A stretch of DNA of 64,000 bases from Diphasiastrum complanatum. Lineage: Eukaryota > Streptophyta > Lycopodiopsida > Lycopodiales > Lycopodiaceae. This document shows, piece by piece, positions 11,434-23,845 of this stretch (within the stretch, counting starts at the first letter, position 1; every line of letters starts with the position of its first letter). The position numbers and the translations under genes were made by a program. The notes under the pieces were generated by a model. That model was not told the DNA's origin and ran no database searches. It worked only from the letters and a program-made list of their open reading frames with translations. The stretch is from assembly GCA_029204225.1 (NCBI GenBank), contig CM055096.1, positions 38,073,003 through 38,137,002 of the forward strand, given 5' to 3'.

Positions 11434-11445
11434 TGGTATCAGAGC
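11434..11445 (+). promoter_or_regulatory. Primer binding site of copia A (initiator Met-tRNA)
   Basis: TGGTATCAGAGC, complementary to the 3' end of plant initiator methionine tRNA, directly after the LTR end. Confidence 0.9.
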
Positions 11446-11590
11446 AATCTTTATAGCTCGATTAGCTCCCACAGTACAAGACTCTACTAGCCGATAGAGT
11501 AATTGTTTTCTTGTTTTGTATTTTTTAGTATTAGATTTTCATACTTAAGTCACTGATAGTTTCTCCTATCACTTAGACTAATTCTTCCAC

Positions 11591-12526
11591 ATGAATTCCC
11601 AAGGGAAAGCCAGTCCTCTCATGGACAAGCTTGATAGAGCCAATTACCATCTATGGAAATTTAAGATGAAGACTGTACTAATGGCAAAAGAATTGTACGA
11701 CGTTGTTATAGGAGCAGAAGGAAAACCCGAATCGGACGATGGAAGTCGAATCGCCAGATGGAAGTCGAAGGATGGAAAAGCTTTCGCGCTGATCATCCTC
11801 AACATCACGGATACACAGATCGGCCATGTATCCGAGGCTCAGACATCGAAAGAAGTCTGGGACATCTTGAGCACACTATACGAAGTGCGAGATATAGCTT
11901 CCAAGCTACATCTCAAGAAGAAATTCTACTCTCTCAAGATGACGAATGGTGATTCTCTGCATAATCACATTAATCAATTTAAGAACCTGCTAAGACAAAT
12001 GGCCGTTGTTGGATCTGTTATAGACGATCAAGACGCAGTGATGCAACTGCTTACAAGCTTGCCAAGCTCTTACGACAGCTGGGTGATGATCATCACGACT
12101 CATCCAGAGTTGACTCTTTCGAGAGTCATCACTATGTTGTTGTACGAAGACACGCGAAGGAACGAAGCCTCAAGTTCCTCAACTGATTCTCACGCCTTGT
12201 ACACCAGCAAGGGCACGACAAAGCAGAAGAAGAAAGGTCCGAAGCTATCAAAACCAGACCAGAAACCAGCTCAGCAAAAGGAACAGTCGAATCTGCAGAC
12301 AAAGAAGAAGCTGTTTAGCAGATACTGCAAACGAAACAACCACGAAATTCAAGACCGCCGAATACTTCAAGCGAAGAACAACAGCAAAGGGCAGTCGAAT
12401 CAACTGGCAAATGCAGCTGCAAAAGCTTCACAGCCCATTCAAGAAGCAGATCATGATGCCTTCATGACCAACCATCAAGGAGCATCTGGCGACAGTTCAT
12501 GGTTCTTGGATTTCGGAGCCACTTAA
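11591..12526 (+). mobile_element. gag and start of protease, copia A
   Basis: A 311-codon gag-like frame. It opens with the copia gag core (LDRANYHLWKFKMKTVLMA, later LHLKKKFYSLKM and LPSSYDSW), continues through a Lys/Gln-rich linker, and ends in DSSWFLDFGAT, the position of the aspartic-protease motif. Fossil capsid/protease region of a copia polyprotein. Confidence 0.85.
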
Positions 12527-12874
12527 CAGCCTGATTGGCTGTTTCGAGTCCTATACACCTTACAGTACCCAGAAATTCGTTCACCTTGGCAACAATAGCA
12601 CAAAGCAATTAAAGGTGAAGGAACTGTAAGATTATGCTTTGCAAATGATCAATCTAAGCTACTCTCCAAAGTTCTCTATGTACCTAAGTTATCCACGAAT
12701 CTGGTCTTTGTAAGCAGAATCACAGATCTAGGACACAGAGTAGAATTCGAATGTGATCAATGTAGAGTAGTTGATAGGACAGACAAGATCAACGAATGTC
12801 TAGACAATCCATTGTTCTTGATCTCGACTATCCTCGCAAAACAGTCGAGCTACTTGTCTGTCAAGACTGTCTAG

Positions 12875-13351
12875 TTGGAAAACAGACTTCCATTTAAGTC
12901 AAGCCATCAGCATGTTGCTAGAGGATTGCTAGATGTTGTACATTCAAATATTTGTGGCCCGATGAAAAATCCTTCGCTGAAGGAAGCCAAGTATTTTATA
13001 ACCTTTATTGACGAATTCTCGAGAAGAACGATGGTGTACTTTATAAAGAAGAAATCAAAAGCCTTCAACTGCTTCAGAATCTTCAAGGAGCGTGCAGAAA
13101 AGGAGACTGGAAGGACGATCAAGGCCCTAAGGTTAGATAACGGTGGAGAATATATCTCTGTCGAGTTCAAGGAGTACTGCCAAAGCCAAGGCATTAAGCA
13201 AAAATTCATCACTCCTTACAGTCCTCAATCTAATGGCTTAGCTGAGAGGAAGAACCGAACTCTAGTCGAATCTGCTAAGTATATGCTAGCACATGCATCG
13301 TTGCCCAAGAGGTTCTGGGCAAAAGCTGTCTCCACTACAGCTTACATCTAG
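12875..13351 (+). mobile_element. Integrase core, copia A
   Basis: Retroviral-type integrase core of the copia class. Visible blocks are HSNICGPM, FITFIDEFSRR, LRLDNGGEY and YSPQSNGLAERKNRT, which carry the D-D-E region. Integrase tail sequence continues to about 13.6 kb in decayed form. Confidence 0.9.
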
Positions 13352-13810
13352 AACAGATGTTCGACCAAAGCCCTCTCAGACAAGACACCCCACGAGGTGT
13401 GGACAGGCTCCAAGCCTTCTTTGAAGAACCTAAGAATGTTTGGGTGCATTGCCTATGCGCAGATCCCAAAGGACACAAGGAAAAAATTGGACTTCCAAGG
13501 TCTAAAGACCATCCTGATCAGATATACTTCGTCTGATAACACCTACAAGCTACGATCCTGATACCTAGCAAATCTTGTATAGCCGAGATACAATCTTTAT
13601 CGAGGATCAGTTCGTCGACCTCAAAGGCAAGGATATTGCTCAAGAAGAACCTTCATCACCTGCCATTGACACGACAATCCGAGCTTTTGGCTCAGGAATG
13701 TCTATCGTCGACCCACTTTGAGATAGCGAATCAGACGAAGATGTTGCTGCTACCCAACAACATATCCCAAGAGCGGTTCATTAGTCGAATCCTCTCAGAG
13801 ATCAAGCCGA

Positions 13811-15377
13811 GTGCGCACACAGCCCACAAGGTATACTCTTGAGTCTGCTTGTCTTTTAATGCAGAAACCGACGACAGTCGAAGAGGCACTTAGCCAACCA
13901 GACTCTGATCTCTGGAGAGAAGCTATGGACAGAGAGTATTCCTCTTTGATCAAGAATCAGACATGGTCATTAGTCGAAGCTCCTATTGGCTGCAATATTA
14001 TTGATTGCAAATGGATCTTTAAGATCAAATATAACGCCAACGGAGCGATCGATAGAAGGAAGACTAGACTGGTAGCACGAGGATTCACCCAGATCCCGAA
14101 TGTCGACTACAGTGAGACTTTTAGTCCAATCATCAAACATTCGTCGATCTGAATGCTCCAGTCTTATGCTGCAGCTGCCGACCTCGAAGTACATCAACTC
14201 GATGTACAAACAGCCTATCAAGAAGATACCTACATGATCCAGCCCGAAGGATACGTTCTGGAAGACATGAAAAATCATGCCTGTAAACTACATAAAGCAC
14301 TGTACAGTTTGAAACAGTCTGCCAGAGCTTGGTTTCAAAGGATCAACACATTCTTCATTGAACAAGGATTTAAACCAAGCACTGCTGATTGCAACGTTTA
14401 TTCAAAGTCAGTGCTGCAATCCTTCATTATCATCACCCTGTATGTTGATGATACGTTGCTCTTCAGCAACAATGCCAATATGGTCAAGGATTCGAAACAG
14501 ATGCTGTTCTCAGAATTCGACATGACTGATCTGGACGAAGCTCACTTCTGTCTTGGAATTCAAATCCATAGAGACATAGCAAATCGACTGATTTACATCA
14601 CTCAACAAGGGTATCTTCATAATGTTCTTAACAAATACAATTTGATGAATTGTAAATTAGCTCACTCACCAATGGATTCAGGCCTGCATTTGTCAAAGGA
14701 CCAATGTCCCCAGACAAAGCAGGAAGAGGAGCAGACGAGAGAATACTCATATCGATCGATACTCGGATCTCTCATGTACGCAATGGTCTGTACAAGGCCA
14801 AATATCTCTTTTGTTGTTAGCTCACTCAGCCAATACATGGCTAATCTTGGAATTGCCCATTGGAAGGCTCTTATTCTACTCATGAGATATATTCGAGCTA
14901 CCATGGACCAGTGCATCCGCTATGGAGATGTCAGCAACGACAATCTTCATCAGCTCAGTGGATATTCTGATGCAAGCTGGGGAGGAGATGCAGACCATCG
15001 TAAGTCCATCTGGATTTACATTCTTCTTCAACGACGGTCCTATTTTGTGGAACAGTCGTAAGCAAACCTCTATCGCACTTTCTTCTACTGAAGCAGAATA
15101 TATTGTTGCTTCTCAATCTATTAAGGAAGCGTTTTAGTTGAGAAATTTGCTGTCAGACATCAATCTATATCAGTACAGCCCTACAATTTTGTTTTGTGAT
15201 AACGAAAGTGCTATTGCCTTATCGGCCAACCCTAGATTTCATTCTAGGAGTAAGCACATTGAGATAAGATATCACTACATCTGGGGCAAGGTTCTCGACA
15301 GAGAGGTGAGCTTAATGTACTGTAGAACGCAGGACATGGTTGCAGACATTCTTACGAAAGCCCCTATGAACTTGTAG
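13811..15377 (+). mobile_element. Reverse transcriptase and RNase H, copia A
   Basis: Copia-type reverse transcriptase with CKWIFKIKYNANG, the active-site block TLYVDDTLLF (about 14440) and PMDSGLHL. RNase H follows with SGYSDASWGGD, SSTEAEYI, FCDNESAIALS and RSKHIEIRYHYI, ending at DILTKAPM near 15370. Fossil; several breaks. Confidence 0.9.
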
Positions 15378-16230
15378 TCTCAGCTCTCACACTCCCTCAC
15401 AAAGATAGAATGGAGATAAGATGAGATTTGGAAACTATCAAATCTATTTTTTTTAAAAGGCTTGAACAATTATATTTAATGACACTAAGTCAAATCTCAT
15501 TGATGGCTAATGAACTTTGATGCTTTCCCTAGGATCTGCACCAAAAAACTCATCAAGATGCTTCAAAATGAAATTATTTGGATCTTATGAAAAATTGAAC
15601 TTAACTGCAGGTACAGAGGTTCGCACACATGTGGGAAGTACAACTGCTGACCCCTACCAAGCTTGGATTACAAAACACTAAGATTTGATTTGAACTTGCC
15701 CTCACAAGACCAGTTTTCTAGCAACAAACTTGTTAAAAAAAAATTGTGCTTTGATCATTAATTATCCTCTTGTACTTGGCTTTGATAAATGAGCCTACAA
15801 AAGACTCCAAGAGCGATTGATTGATTGATACACCAATCTATTGCAAACTAGTCATCAATTTCTTGATCTGGATTAGCAATTTAGGATCACACAATCAAGA
15901 GCAATCAAACACAATGATAAAACATGGAAATCAAACCCCACATGTGGTATGGCCTCCAATACGGCCTGCTATAGGAGAATGAGTGTGAACAAGTTTAGTT
16001 TACAACGCATTCACAAAAACACAAGACAAATGAAGGGAAAATTCAAGGTTGCCAATTTGCTCTAAAAAATTCTATCATTGCCAATTTGCTCTCAAAAATT
16101 GTACCTTGCACGTATGGAATGATACAATCAAAGTACAATGAGGCTCTTCTAGGGTAAAGTTCCATGCGAGCCTTCGACAACCCCTACCATCAACATAACA
16201 ATTGAGCCTCCGATTCAAGTGTGTTGACAA
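15378..16230. other. Unassigned DNA within copia A
   Basis: No recognisable domain. It separates two reverse transcriptase/RNase H blocks of the same family and may be insert DNA or decayed LTR/leader. Confidence 0.35.
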
Positions 16231-17760
16231 TTGAGCATTGATTCGACAAAGATGTTGTTGCCACTTTAGAGCAACAAAACCAAGGATCGGATCATTAGTC
16301 GATGCCATCTCCACGAAGATCGACCAAGTTGCACACACAGCCCATGAGATACATTCACGAGCCTGCTTGCTATTTCATTCAGGAACCGACTACAATCAAA
16401 GAGGCACTCATCCAACAAGACTCAAATCTCTAGAAAGATGCAATGGACAGAGAGTATGCCTCTTTGATCAAGAACCAAACATGGCTACTTGTCGAATTAC
16501 TTGCCAGTAGCAATCTTATCGATTGCAAATGGGTCTTTAAGATCAAGTAAAAAGTTGATGGGAGTATCGATCGAAAGAACGCGACTAGTGGCACGAGGAA
16601 TTTCTCACATTCCGAATGTTGACTACAACAAGACTTTCAGTTCGGTAGTCAAGCATCTGTTGATCCAAATGCTCCTATCGTATGTTGTTGCAGCCGACCT
16701 CGAAGTGCATCAACTCGATGTATAGACAACTGATCTGAATGGAGACATCGAAGAATAAATCTGCATGGTGCAATCCGAGGGAAATGTTCTCGATAGTAAG
16801 AAAGATTATTTATGCAAACTCCATAAGGCACTTTATGGCATGAAGCAATCATTCCTCATTATTATAACCTTATATGTCGATGACCATTGCTTTTCAGCAA
16901 CAATGTTGATAAGATAAATGATGCTAAACAGATGTTGTCTTCCGAATTTGACATGACCGATCTAGACAAGGATCACTATTGTCTGGGATTCAAATCCACA
17001 AGGAAAGAGTGAGAAGACTGATTTATATCACTCAACAAAGGTATTTTCATAAAATCCTAATCTGATTAATTGTAAAGAAGCTCACTCACCAATGGACCCA
17101 AGCCTACGACTATTGAAAGACCAATGTCCTCAGACAAAGCAGGAAAAAAGAGCAAATGAGAGAGTATTCTTATCAATCGATACTTGGATCTCTCATGTAT
17201 GCAATGGCCTTCACAACACCTGATATCTCTTTTGTAGTTAGCTCACTAAGCCAATTTATGACAAATTTTGGCATGATCTATTGGAAGGCTCTGATTTAAG
17301 TCACGAGATACATTCGAGCTACAACGGATCTGTGCATCTGCTATGGAGATGTCGACAATGATAAACTCCACTGACTCAATGGATACTTAGATGCAAGCTG
17401 GGGAGGAGATATAGATACTCACATCTGGATTTACATTCTTCTTCAACGACGATCCTATCTGCTGGCAGTCGTAAGCAGACCTCTGTCGCTCTCTCTTCGA
17501 TAGAAGCAGAGTATATTGCTGCTTGTAAGCTATTAAAGAAGTAGTTTGGTTGAGAAATTTACTGTCAGACATTAGTCTAATTAGTATACGATGAAAAATA
17601 TTTTATGTTATAATTAGAGTGCCAACCCTAGATTTCGTTTTAGGAGTAAGCACATTGAGATCCGGTATCACTATATTAGGGGTAAGATTCTTGACAGAGA
17701 GGTAAGCTTAACGCACCGTCGAACGTAGGACATGATGATATATAGGCACTAAGTATTGAT
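16231..17760 (+). mobile_element. Second, older reverse transcriptase/RNase H block of copia A family
   Basis: Nucleotide-level relative of 13.73-15.35 kb: the tract around 16249-16350 parallels 13735-13835, then RT motifs, then the RNase H end just before the polypurine tract. It is much more decayed than the first block, with many breaks. This suggests two elements of one family merged by nesting or recombination. Confidence 0.8.
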
Positions 17761-17825
17761 GCACACAACATATTTTGTGCATCACTTATAAGTTTGAGGA
17801 TCAAGGCATTCATGGATCCAGATAA

Positions 17826-18010
17826 AGGGAGGGGAGGGGGGTGGGGGATTTGAATTTACTCCTCTACTCTCCTAAATCTCATATTAATCTTGATCCATTC
17901 AGGTTGCTGCATATTTACTCTCATTGTTACACAGTTTGCAAAAATACATGTGATTCGAAGACATGTGTCTACGAGACAGTCAACTGTCAAGGATGTTGAG
18001 GGACAAAACT
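17826..18010 (+). repeat. Polypurine tract and partial 3' LTR of copia A
   Basis: A G-rich purine run at about 17826-17848, then sequence matching the first ~100 bases of the 5' LTR (ACTCTCCTAAAT..., CATTCA, GCTGCATATTT). Similarity fades by about 18010, so the LTR is incomplete. Confidence 0.7.
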
Positions 18011-20948
18011 TGTTAAACTATTTTCTAGCAAGGGATTGAACTAACTAGAAATGTTCAAAGGGGTAAATCAGCGAAATCAAGTATCAGATTTCACTTTACG
18101 TGAGTATCGATGATTCTCTATCAGTCAATCCTGAATCTTTATAGGATACACCGTATTTTATATAAAAGAGTGTTCCAAACTCTTCATAAATGTAACAGGA
18201 CTAAAGTAGAATAGCTACTTTCAGGTAACAATTCAGTAATAGTTTCACTAATCTCACTATCAATAGTAGCCCAACACTCTTCGTCTAGTGTGTACTCAAT
18301 GTTAATATATATATGGATAATTGATTCTTGATAGTATAATTTTGATAGAAAATTGAGTATACTTCTACGATCGTGTTCAGGGATATGATGGAAGTTCCAA
18401 CAATTTATAGTAACAGACATCCCATCCTTGTTTCCCAATATCTCCATATTAGTTCATAGTATATTTACTCAATTTTCGTTCTTTAAAACCTCTCAAGTAC
18501 AAGTATCAGTATGGCATCAACACTGTATGTTCCAACAGTGATACCTCTTTCTTATCATAACCGTATTATTCCAAACTGTGTGTTCCAACAATTTTGGATA
18601 TAGTATTCAGTTTGTGTGTTCCAACAAACTGATATTTATATAGTATAGACTTATTAAATGTATTGCAAATTATGACGTGTTCTTTATTAGAATATTGATC
18701 ACTTAATAACTTTCAAACAGTCTGTCAAAGTTCAGTTTTCTCACTGTAGATGGATTTTACACAAAATTCTGCTCACTTTTGCTTTTCGGATTGTTCAACT
18801 CCAATGTGAAACAAACAAGTTATAACCATTTTAAGTTCAGCAACAATTTTTCTTTATATAATATTTAATAAGGCCCCTTGTAAGTTATAAAGCTTTAGGA
18901 AAACCGTAAATGTTGTTTTCATAGATAAAGCTATCAATTCCTTAAGTTTTCACAATTCAGAAGTTATGACTTTGGTTCAACTTTTTAGTAAATCAAACTC
19001 CAGACTGTAAATTACATACAATCAATAAACCGGTTCCAAATATATCCAAAATAAAAATTTATGGTAAAATCGGTAAAAGTATTAACAGTTCATTATTTTC
19101 ATTTTAGTCACAAAATTTCACAACCACTTACCTCAAACAAAATCACAGCACTGCCTCTCAGTCCAAAAGTGTGTCCAGAGGTTAAGGGTCCCAATCAGTC
19201 AGCAGGTAACCGGATCTTCAAATTATCAACTGTTGTCGGTCCCGTCACTTTCACTTCTCCAAAAATCAAAAATTGGCCTTCAAGAAGGCGTGGGTTGGGT
19301 GAGAGTTAGAATTAAAGTAGAATCACTGTGCTATTGTACTATGGGTCCTATCAGTTGATAAGGATCAGTTGGCCTCGCCACGAGGCAAGTCAACGGGACA
19401 CGCGTCCCGCCAACGGCAACCTAGGTCATGCATGGGTTGCTTGAGTGAACAACTATATGTACAGTGTAATTTCATTTCGAGAAATATAGTTGCTATGTGA
19501 GCTTGCTGAGGAGAGTGTTTTCTATCTATGTTACTGTGTAGCATGATCTGTGTTCTTGTTCGAAGCAAATTCTAAGTATAGCTTCTTCATCGTAGATTGA
19601 AACTCGGTCATCTTGGATGTCGTTGAAAAGATCTCGTTGAGGGCTTTCTAATGGCACCGTAATCGTCTCAATCCAAGCTGTCGTTCAAAAGTTATGATGT
19701 TTTTTGCTGGCTTGCATACTATACTACAAATAAAATGACTTATTTACGAGCTGCACCCGATGCAAAATTACAGTTCTTTTAAAAAGAAAAGAAAATCAAT
19801 TTGAAAGAGCTACGTTACGTAGATTTCAAGTTTGAGTATTTTGATTGGTCCATGTGGAAGAGACTTTTGGAAAAAAAATAAAAGGTATCTATTTTAAAGG
19901 CCCTTTTTGTGCTCAAATTTTCTCTAAGATTAGCAAGCATGGATATCACGATCCTGGTAAGTGGCAATCATGGTTGTTGTATCCAAACAAATGGTGATGT
20001 AGCTGCAATCATTGTCAAAGCAATTGCACAACAGCAAGAGTGGCTAGTATAGGTGACTAGCTTTATTTTGAGTGATGTCACCACATCATCAGTCGAACTT
20101 GACAATTTTGTTGAGTCGAGTCGAGTCGAGGTGCATGAATTCGACTCTTTCGAGTTCGTCCCTTTTGTTAGCCGAATTTTTGATGACATAATTCGGGCTA
20201 AAAATGAGCATTTTTTAAGGTGTCTTTCATAACCTCCTTTCGAATCATATCCTCGCGTTTGTCTTCCTATATTTGAAGGCACCTTCTCTCTCACGAGAAT
20301 AAGGAAGACAAACACGAGGAGTTTCTTGTTCATTTTGCAATTGTTAGAGGAGAGACTAGTAAGAGTTCCTGTGTGCATGAGCCGTTAGTTCGCTCAGTCT
20401 CTGATAGGAACGCGAATCTTTCCCTGATGAGTGCGTGATCTGTCTGAGTCATAATCACACACTCAGAATTACCATGAAAAGAATTGATCTGTGTTAGAAG
20501 GAATCCGTGAAATATTGAACTGTGAACTTTGAAGCCATGTTGCGTTGCCCATTGATTCGTGTGATCACAGGCATGTTGAACTAATTGCTGAAAATTCAAA
20601 ATCAGTAAACTTGTTGTAGCGCGCCAGAACCTATTGCAAATGCTTGATTGACAGCTTACTGCAAAACTGAGAGTTTGTGCCTCTATTTAAATAGACATTT
20701 GGAAAACCTGTTGCCAATTGCGACCTGTAGGCGCGATGGGAATGTTGCTTGAAATTATTGAATAATGTTGCTTGCAGATTGTGAAAAGAAATCCATTGAA
20801 GCCCGTCTGCAGATCATTTGCAGCCCGTATTTGAGTACACTTGCTTGAGGAAGGGAAGTTCCTGGCAGAATCTGAAGCCAAAAGACCTGTTGAATTCTAC
20901 TTTAATTCTAACTCTCTCCCTTATACAGTCATATACATAGCTTTAAAG
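18011..20948. other. Unassigned repeat-like DNA
   Basis: No gene recognised. An 87-codon minus-strand frame (18184-18447) has no known motif. The motif TGTGTGTTCCAACA or a close variant occurs three times at about 18524-18630. A roughly 22-base string (GAGAGTTAGAATTAAAGTAGAA) at about 19302 reappears inverted at about 20888-20911, next to the copia RNase H fragment, so it may be a polypurine-tract/LTR edge shared by two elements facing opposite ways. Confidence 0.4.
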
Positions 20949-21190
20949 TCAACAAACTTTAAGTACATAAAGCTTTGATCTAAACTTATCAAACTTTTCT
21001 GCAACAAGTGGCTTAGTGAAAATATCAGCTAGTTGTTCTTCTGTGCTACAATGAACAACATGAATTTTACGACTCAACAGCCTCTCATGTATAAAGTGAT
21101 ACTGAATCTCAATGTGTTTAGTTCTCGCATGGAACACTGGATTCTTTGCTAGCTGAATGCCACTCTGACTGTCGCTATGTAATGTCGTGG
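20949..21190 (-). mobile_element. Ty1/copia RNase H fragment, minus strand
   Basis: C-terminal copia RNase H with LHSDSQSGIQLAKNP, FHARTKHIEIQYHFI and ADIFTKPL. It is a different family from A, C and D by sequence. A minus-strand purine-rich tract follows at about 20890-20915. Fossil; only the end of pol remains. Confidence 0.9.
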
Positions 21191-21616
21191 GATTTTTCTG
21201 CTTTATGCCAACTTCTGGTAGCCGATATTTCCGCACGGAAAATCGGGCTAGTATTGAAGTTTAAGTTTACAATAATTAAAACCTGGTTATTAGAGAAAAA
21301 TCGATACAAATTTGCCTTAGAATTGGGTCCCAGCCCGCCCTAAAGTGGCTAGACACAGTTCAAAAGTAAGAAACCGACTTTCGAAAAAATCGTCAAAAAT
21401 ATTTTGTCGTCAAGTTTTGTAAGACCGAGCCAAAAGTGCCAGTCCACCTAGAATTGGGTCCCAGCCCGCCCTGAATGAGACTAGAGCAAATTTTGCGGCC
21501 TTAGAAATGGCCGATAAATATTTTATGGCTTTTCAAAAAAATGGCCAGTTGTACAAAAATAGCCGATATGACCGTGCTAAAATCTCACCATGTACTGAGT
21601 CCATTTTTACTAATAT
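21191..21616. other. Intergenic DNA with a short direct repeat
   Basis: AGAATTGGGTCCCAGCCCGC occurs at about 21317 and again at about 21449, some 131 bases apart. No coding sequence is recognised. It probably belongs to the gypsy relic that follows. Confidence 0.5.
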
Positions 21617-22042
21617 ATGAACACGTGCATAACCTGTTCCTTGGCCCAGATTTGGGACAAAAAATATCACCCTATTATTTTTATAGGGAGAAAACTAAAC
21701 AAAGCTGAACTTAATTATAGTAAGGCTGAGAAAATTTGTTTGGGGATAGCTTACGCTGCCGCCAAACTAAGGCATTACCTATTGCATCGGAAAGTGACTT
21801 TCTTTACCAAGAGTATTGCAGTCACCTTGATGATGAATAAACTAGAACCTCCTGAGCGCTTAATGAAGTGGATAATCTCCCTTCAGGAGTTTGATTACAC
21901 CCTCCAAAGCAAGTCGCCTAAACTACAGGGGTTAAACGATTGTATTTGCGAGCTGGGAGGGGTTACTGAGACAGACGATGAGTGGGAGACTGATCACTTA
22001 AGAGAACTTTTGAGGGTAGACGTTGACACAATTCCTGAGTGA
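21617..22042 (+). mobile_element. Ty3/gypsy RNase H domain
   Basis: Typical blocks PIIFIGRKLNKAELNYSKAE, LRHYLLHRKVTFFTK and LMKWIISLQEFDY, as in the RNase H that follows gypsy reverse transcriptase. The region ends in an acidic linker. Confidence 0.88.
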
Positions 22043-22090
22043 TATATAGCTTTAGCAACCTACCTATCCACACTAGAGACGTCCAGCAGT

Positions 22091-22818
22091 ATGACGATTC
22101 CAGAAAAACAAAAGCTACATCTACAAGCCCTAAAGTTCGTCTTAATAGGGGGCACATTGTACAGACGAGGTGTAGAAGGGTTGTATCGAAGATGCGTCAC
22201 TCCTGAAGAAGCCAAATTTATACTAGAGGAGTGTCACAATTCTGCCTATGGGGGCCACTTTGTCGGCCAACTCATAGGGCAAAAAATTCTGAGGGCAGGT
22301 TATTGGTGGCCGACACTATTCCAAGATGCCCATTTACATGCTCGGAACTGCGACACCTGTCATATAATGCCACTTATAAGACCAGTACCAACCACACACC
22401 CTTTTTTCTAGTGTATGGCCAAAAATGTGTACTGCCAATAAAAATAGAGCTCCCATCCTTGCGGTTTGCCATGAAGCACGACCTAGGAGAGAAAGAATCA
22501 ATACAGCACCGACTAGACACTTTACAAGACCTGGACGAGCACCGAATAGCTGTCCTAAATCATCAAGAAACCCACAAAAGACGCATGAAGGAGATTCATG
22601 ATAGGAACATGCGCGATTACCAGTTTAGACAGGGGCAGTTAGTGTTTTTCTACGACGCCAGACACGAGCTGATGCCTCAAAAATTGGGGCCACACTGGAA
22701 CGGTCCATATGTAATAGTGAAACTGTATGAAAATAACACGGTTAAGCTAGCCGAGTTGAACGGTGAAATTTTTAAGCACCGAACCAACATAAACAAGATA
22801 AAAGCTTACCGTAGTTAA
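22091..22818 (+). mobile_element. Ty3/gypsy integrase: zinc-binding and C-terminal parts
   Basis: An H2C2 zinc-binding module (LYRRGVEGLYRRCV, ECHNSAYGGH, YWWPTLFQDA, CDTCH) is followed by the integrase C-terminal region (FFLVYGQKCVLPIKIELPS, RDYQFRQGQLVFFYD, LGPHWNGPYVI). The catalytic core is not recognisable between them. Fossil. Confidence 0.88.
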
Positions 22819-23038
22819 AGAGAAGCCAAAGTCACCTGTACAGTATTTAACACATTTTCATGTTCACCTTTTCAGGTATCGAAGTGATCGACCTAGAGGC
22901 ATCACGAATACTAGGAACACTCAGAGAATCAAAAGTAGCCCTAGTGACCTTGTACATATACGGTGAACGGAAGGGTGCGAAAGCCCAACACAAAAATTCA
23001 TAAAATCAAGAAAAATACAAAAAGATTATTGTTGAGAT

Positions 23039-23530
23039 ATGGAACTCACCCAGGAACTTGGGACATATACGTTGAAGGTAGACGGAGCCTACATACATTC
23101 GAATAGAGAAGATGCCATAGGAGCAGTATTGCAGAATTCCAATGGGACTGAACTAGCCAGTATAGGAGTCCTATTAGGGAAAGGATTCACGAACAACACT
23201 GTCAAATACAAAGCCCTTCTAATCGGTTTGCAAATGACCATGTGAGTTGCGCAAACTATAGGCAACCTCCAAATTATGGGAGATTCACAACTCCTAATCC
23301 GAGGTATGACTGGCGTATACCGACTCAAAAGCAGGATCTTACAGGCCTATGCAATTGCCATCAACGAATACACTAGAGAGTTTTCCCACATCGAATGGAT
23401 GCATATTCCACAAGCACAGAACCAACGTGCTGATAGTCTAGCTGCGATAGCCTACAACCATGATCATTACTGGCAATGCGAGCCAAGTAGGGTAGTCATT
23501 TCGCCCATAACCATTGCTCCGGAGCTATGG
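23039..23530 (+). mobile_element. Second (plant/archaeal-type) RNase H
   Basis: Blocks typical of cellular-type RNase H: LKVDGAYIHSNRE, AIGAVLQNSNG, IMGDSQLLIRG and MHIPQAQNQRADSLAAIAY. It follows the integrase instead of sitting between the first RNase H and integrase. Fossil. Confidence 0.82.
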
Positions 23531-23845
23531 ACAATCCTAAAAGCCCAAGCATGGTATGGAGTTTGGTGGATCAGAAGTCTGATAAACCAAGTAGGTCTAG
23601 AGAATCTCCAACTCCTAGTCCAATTACATCAGTTAATGAGCCATGAACTATCTAGAACTTGCTTTAGGTCACACCATAGTAGCATAAGCCATGAGTTAAT
23701 GCACACGGCCTAAGTACATAATAAAACTTTGCCCTAGCATGAACCTGATAGATACACACGGAAGGGGAGAGAGGTGTACAACTTAAAGATTTTTTGTACA
23801 TTCAACACATTGTATATTCATGTATATAAATGCTAAAACACAGGT

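Larger units (their letters stand above)
10524..18010 (+). mobile_element. Ty1/copia element A, relic with LTR remains at both ends
   Basis: The 5' LTR runs from TGTTGGATTTACTCC (10524) to 11433. It is followed at once by TGGTATCAGAGC, the standard initiator Met-tRNA primer binding site. A G-rich polypurine tract (about 17826-17848) precedes a partial 3' LTR that matches the start of the 5' LTR (about 17850-18010). Between the LTRs lie gag, integrase, reverse transcriptase and RNase H (11.59-15.38 kb), then unassigned DNA, then a second, more decayed reverse transcriptase/RNase H block (16.23-17.76 kb). The element is broken in about ten or more places and is old. Confidence 0.85.
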
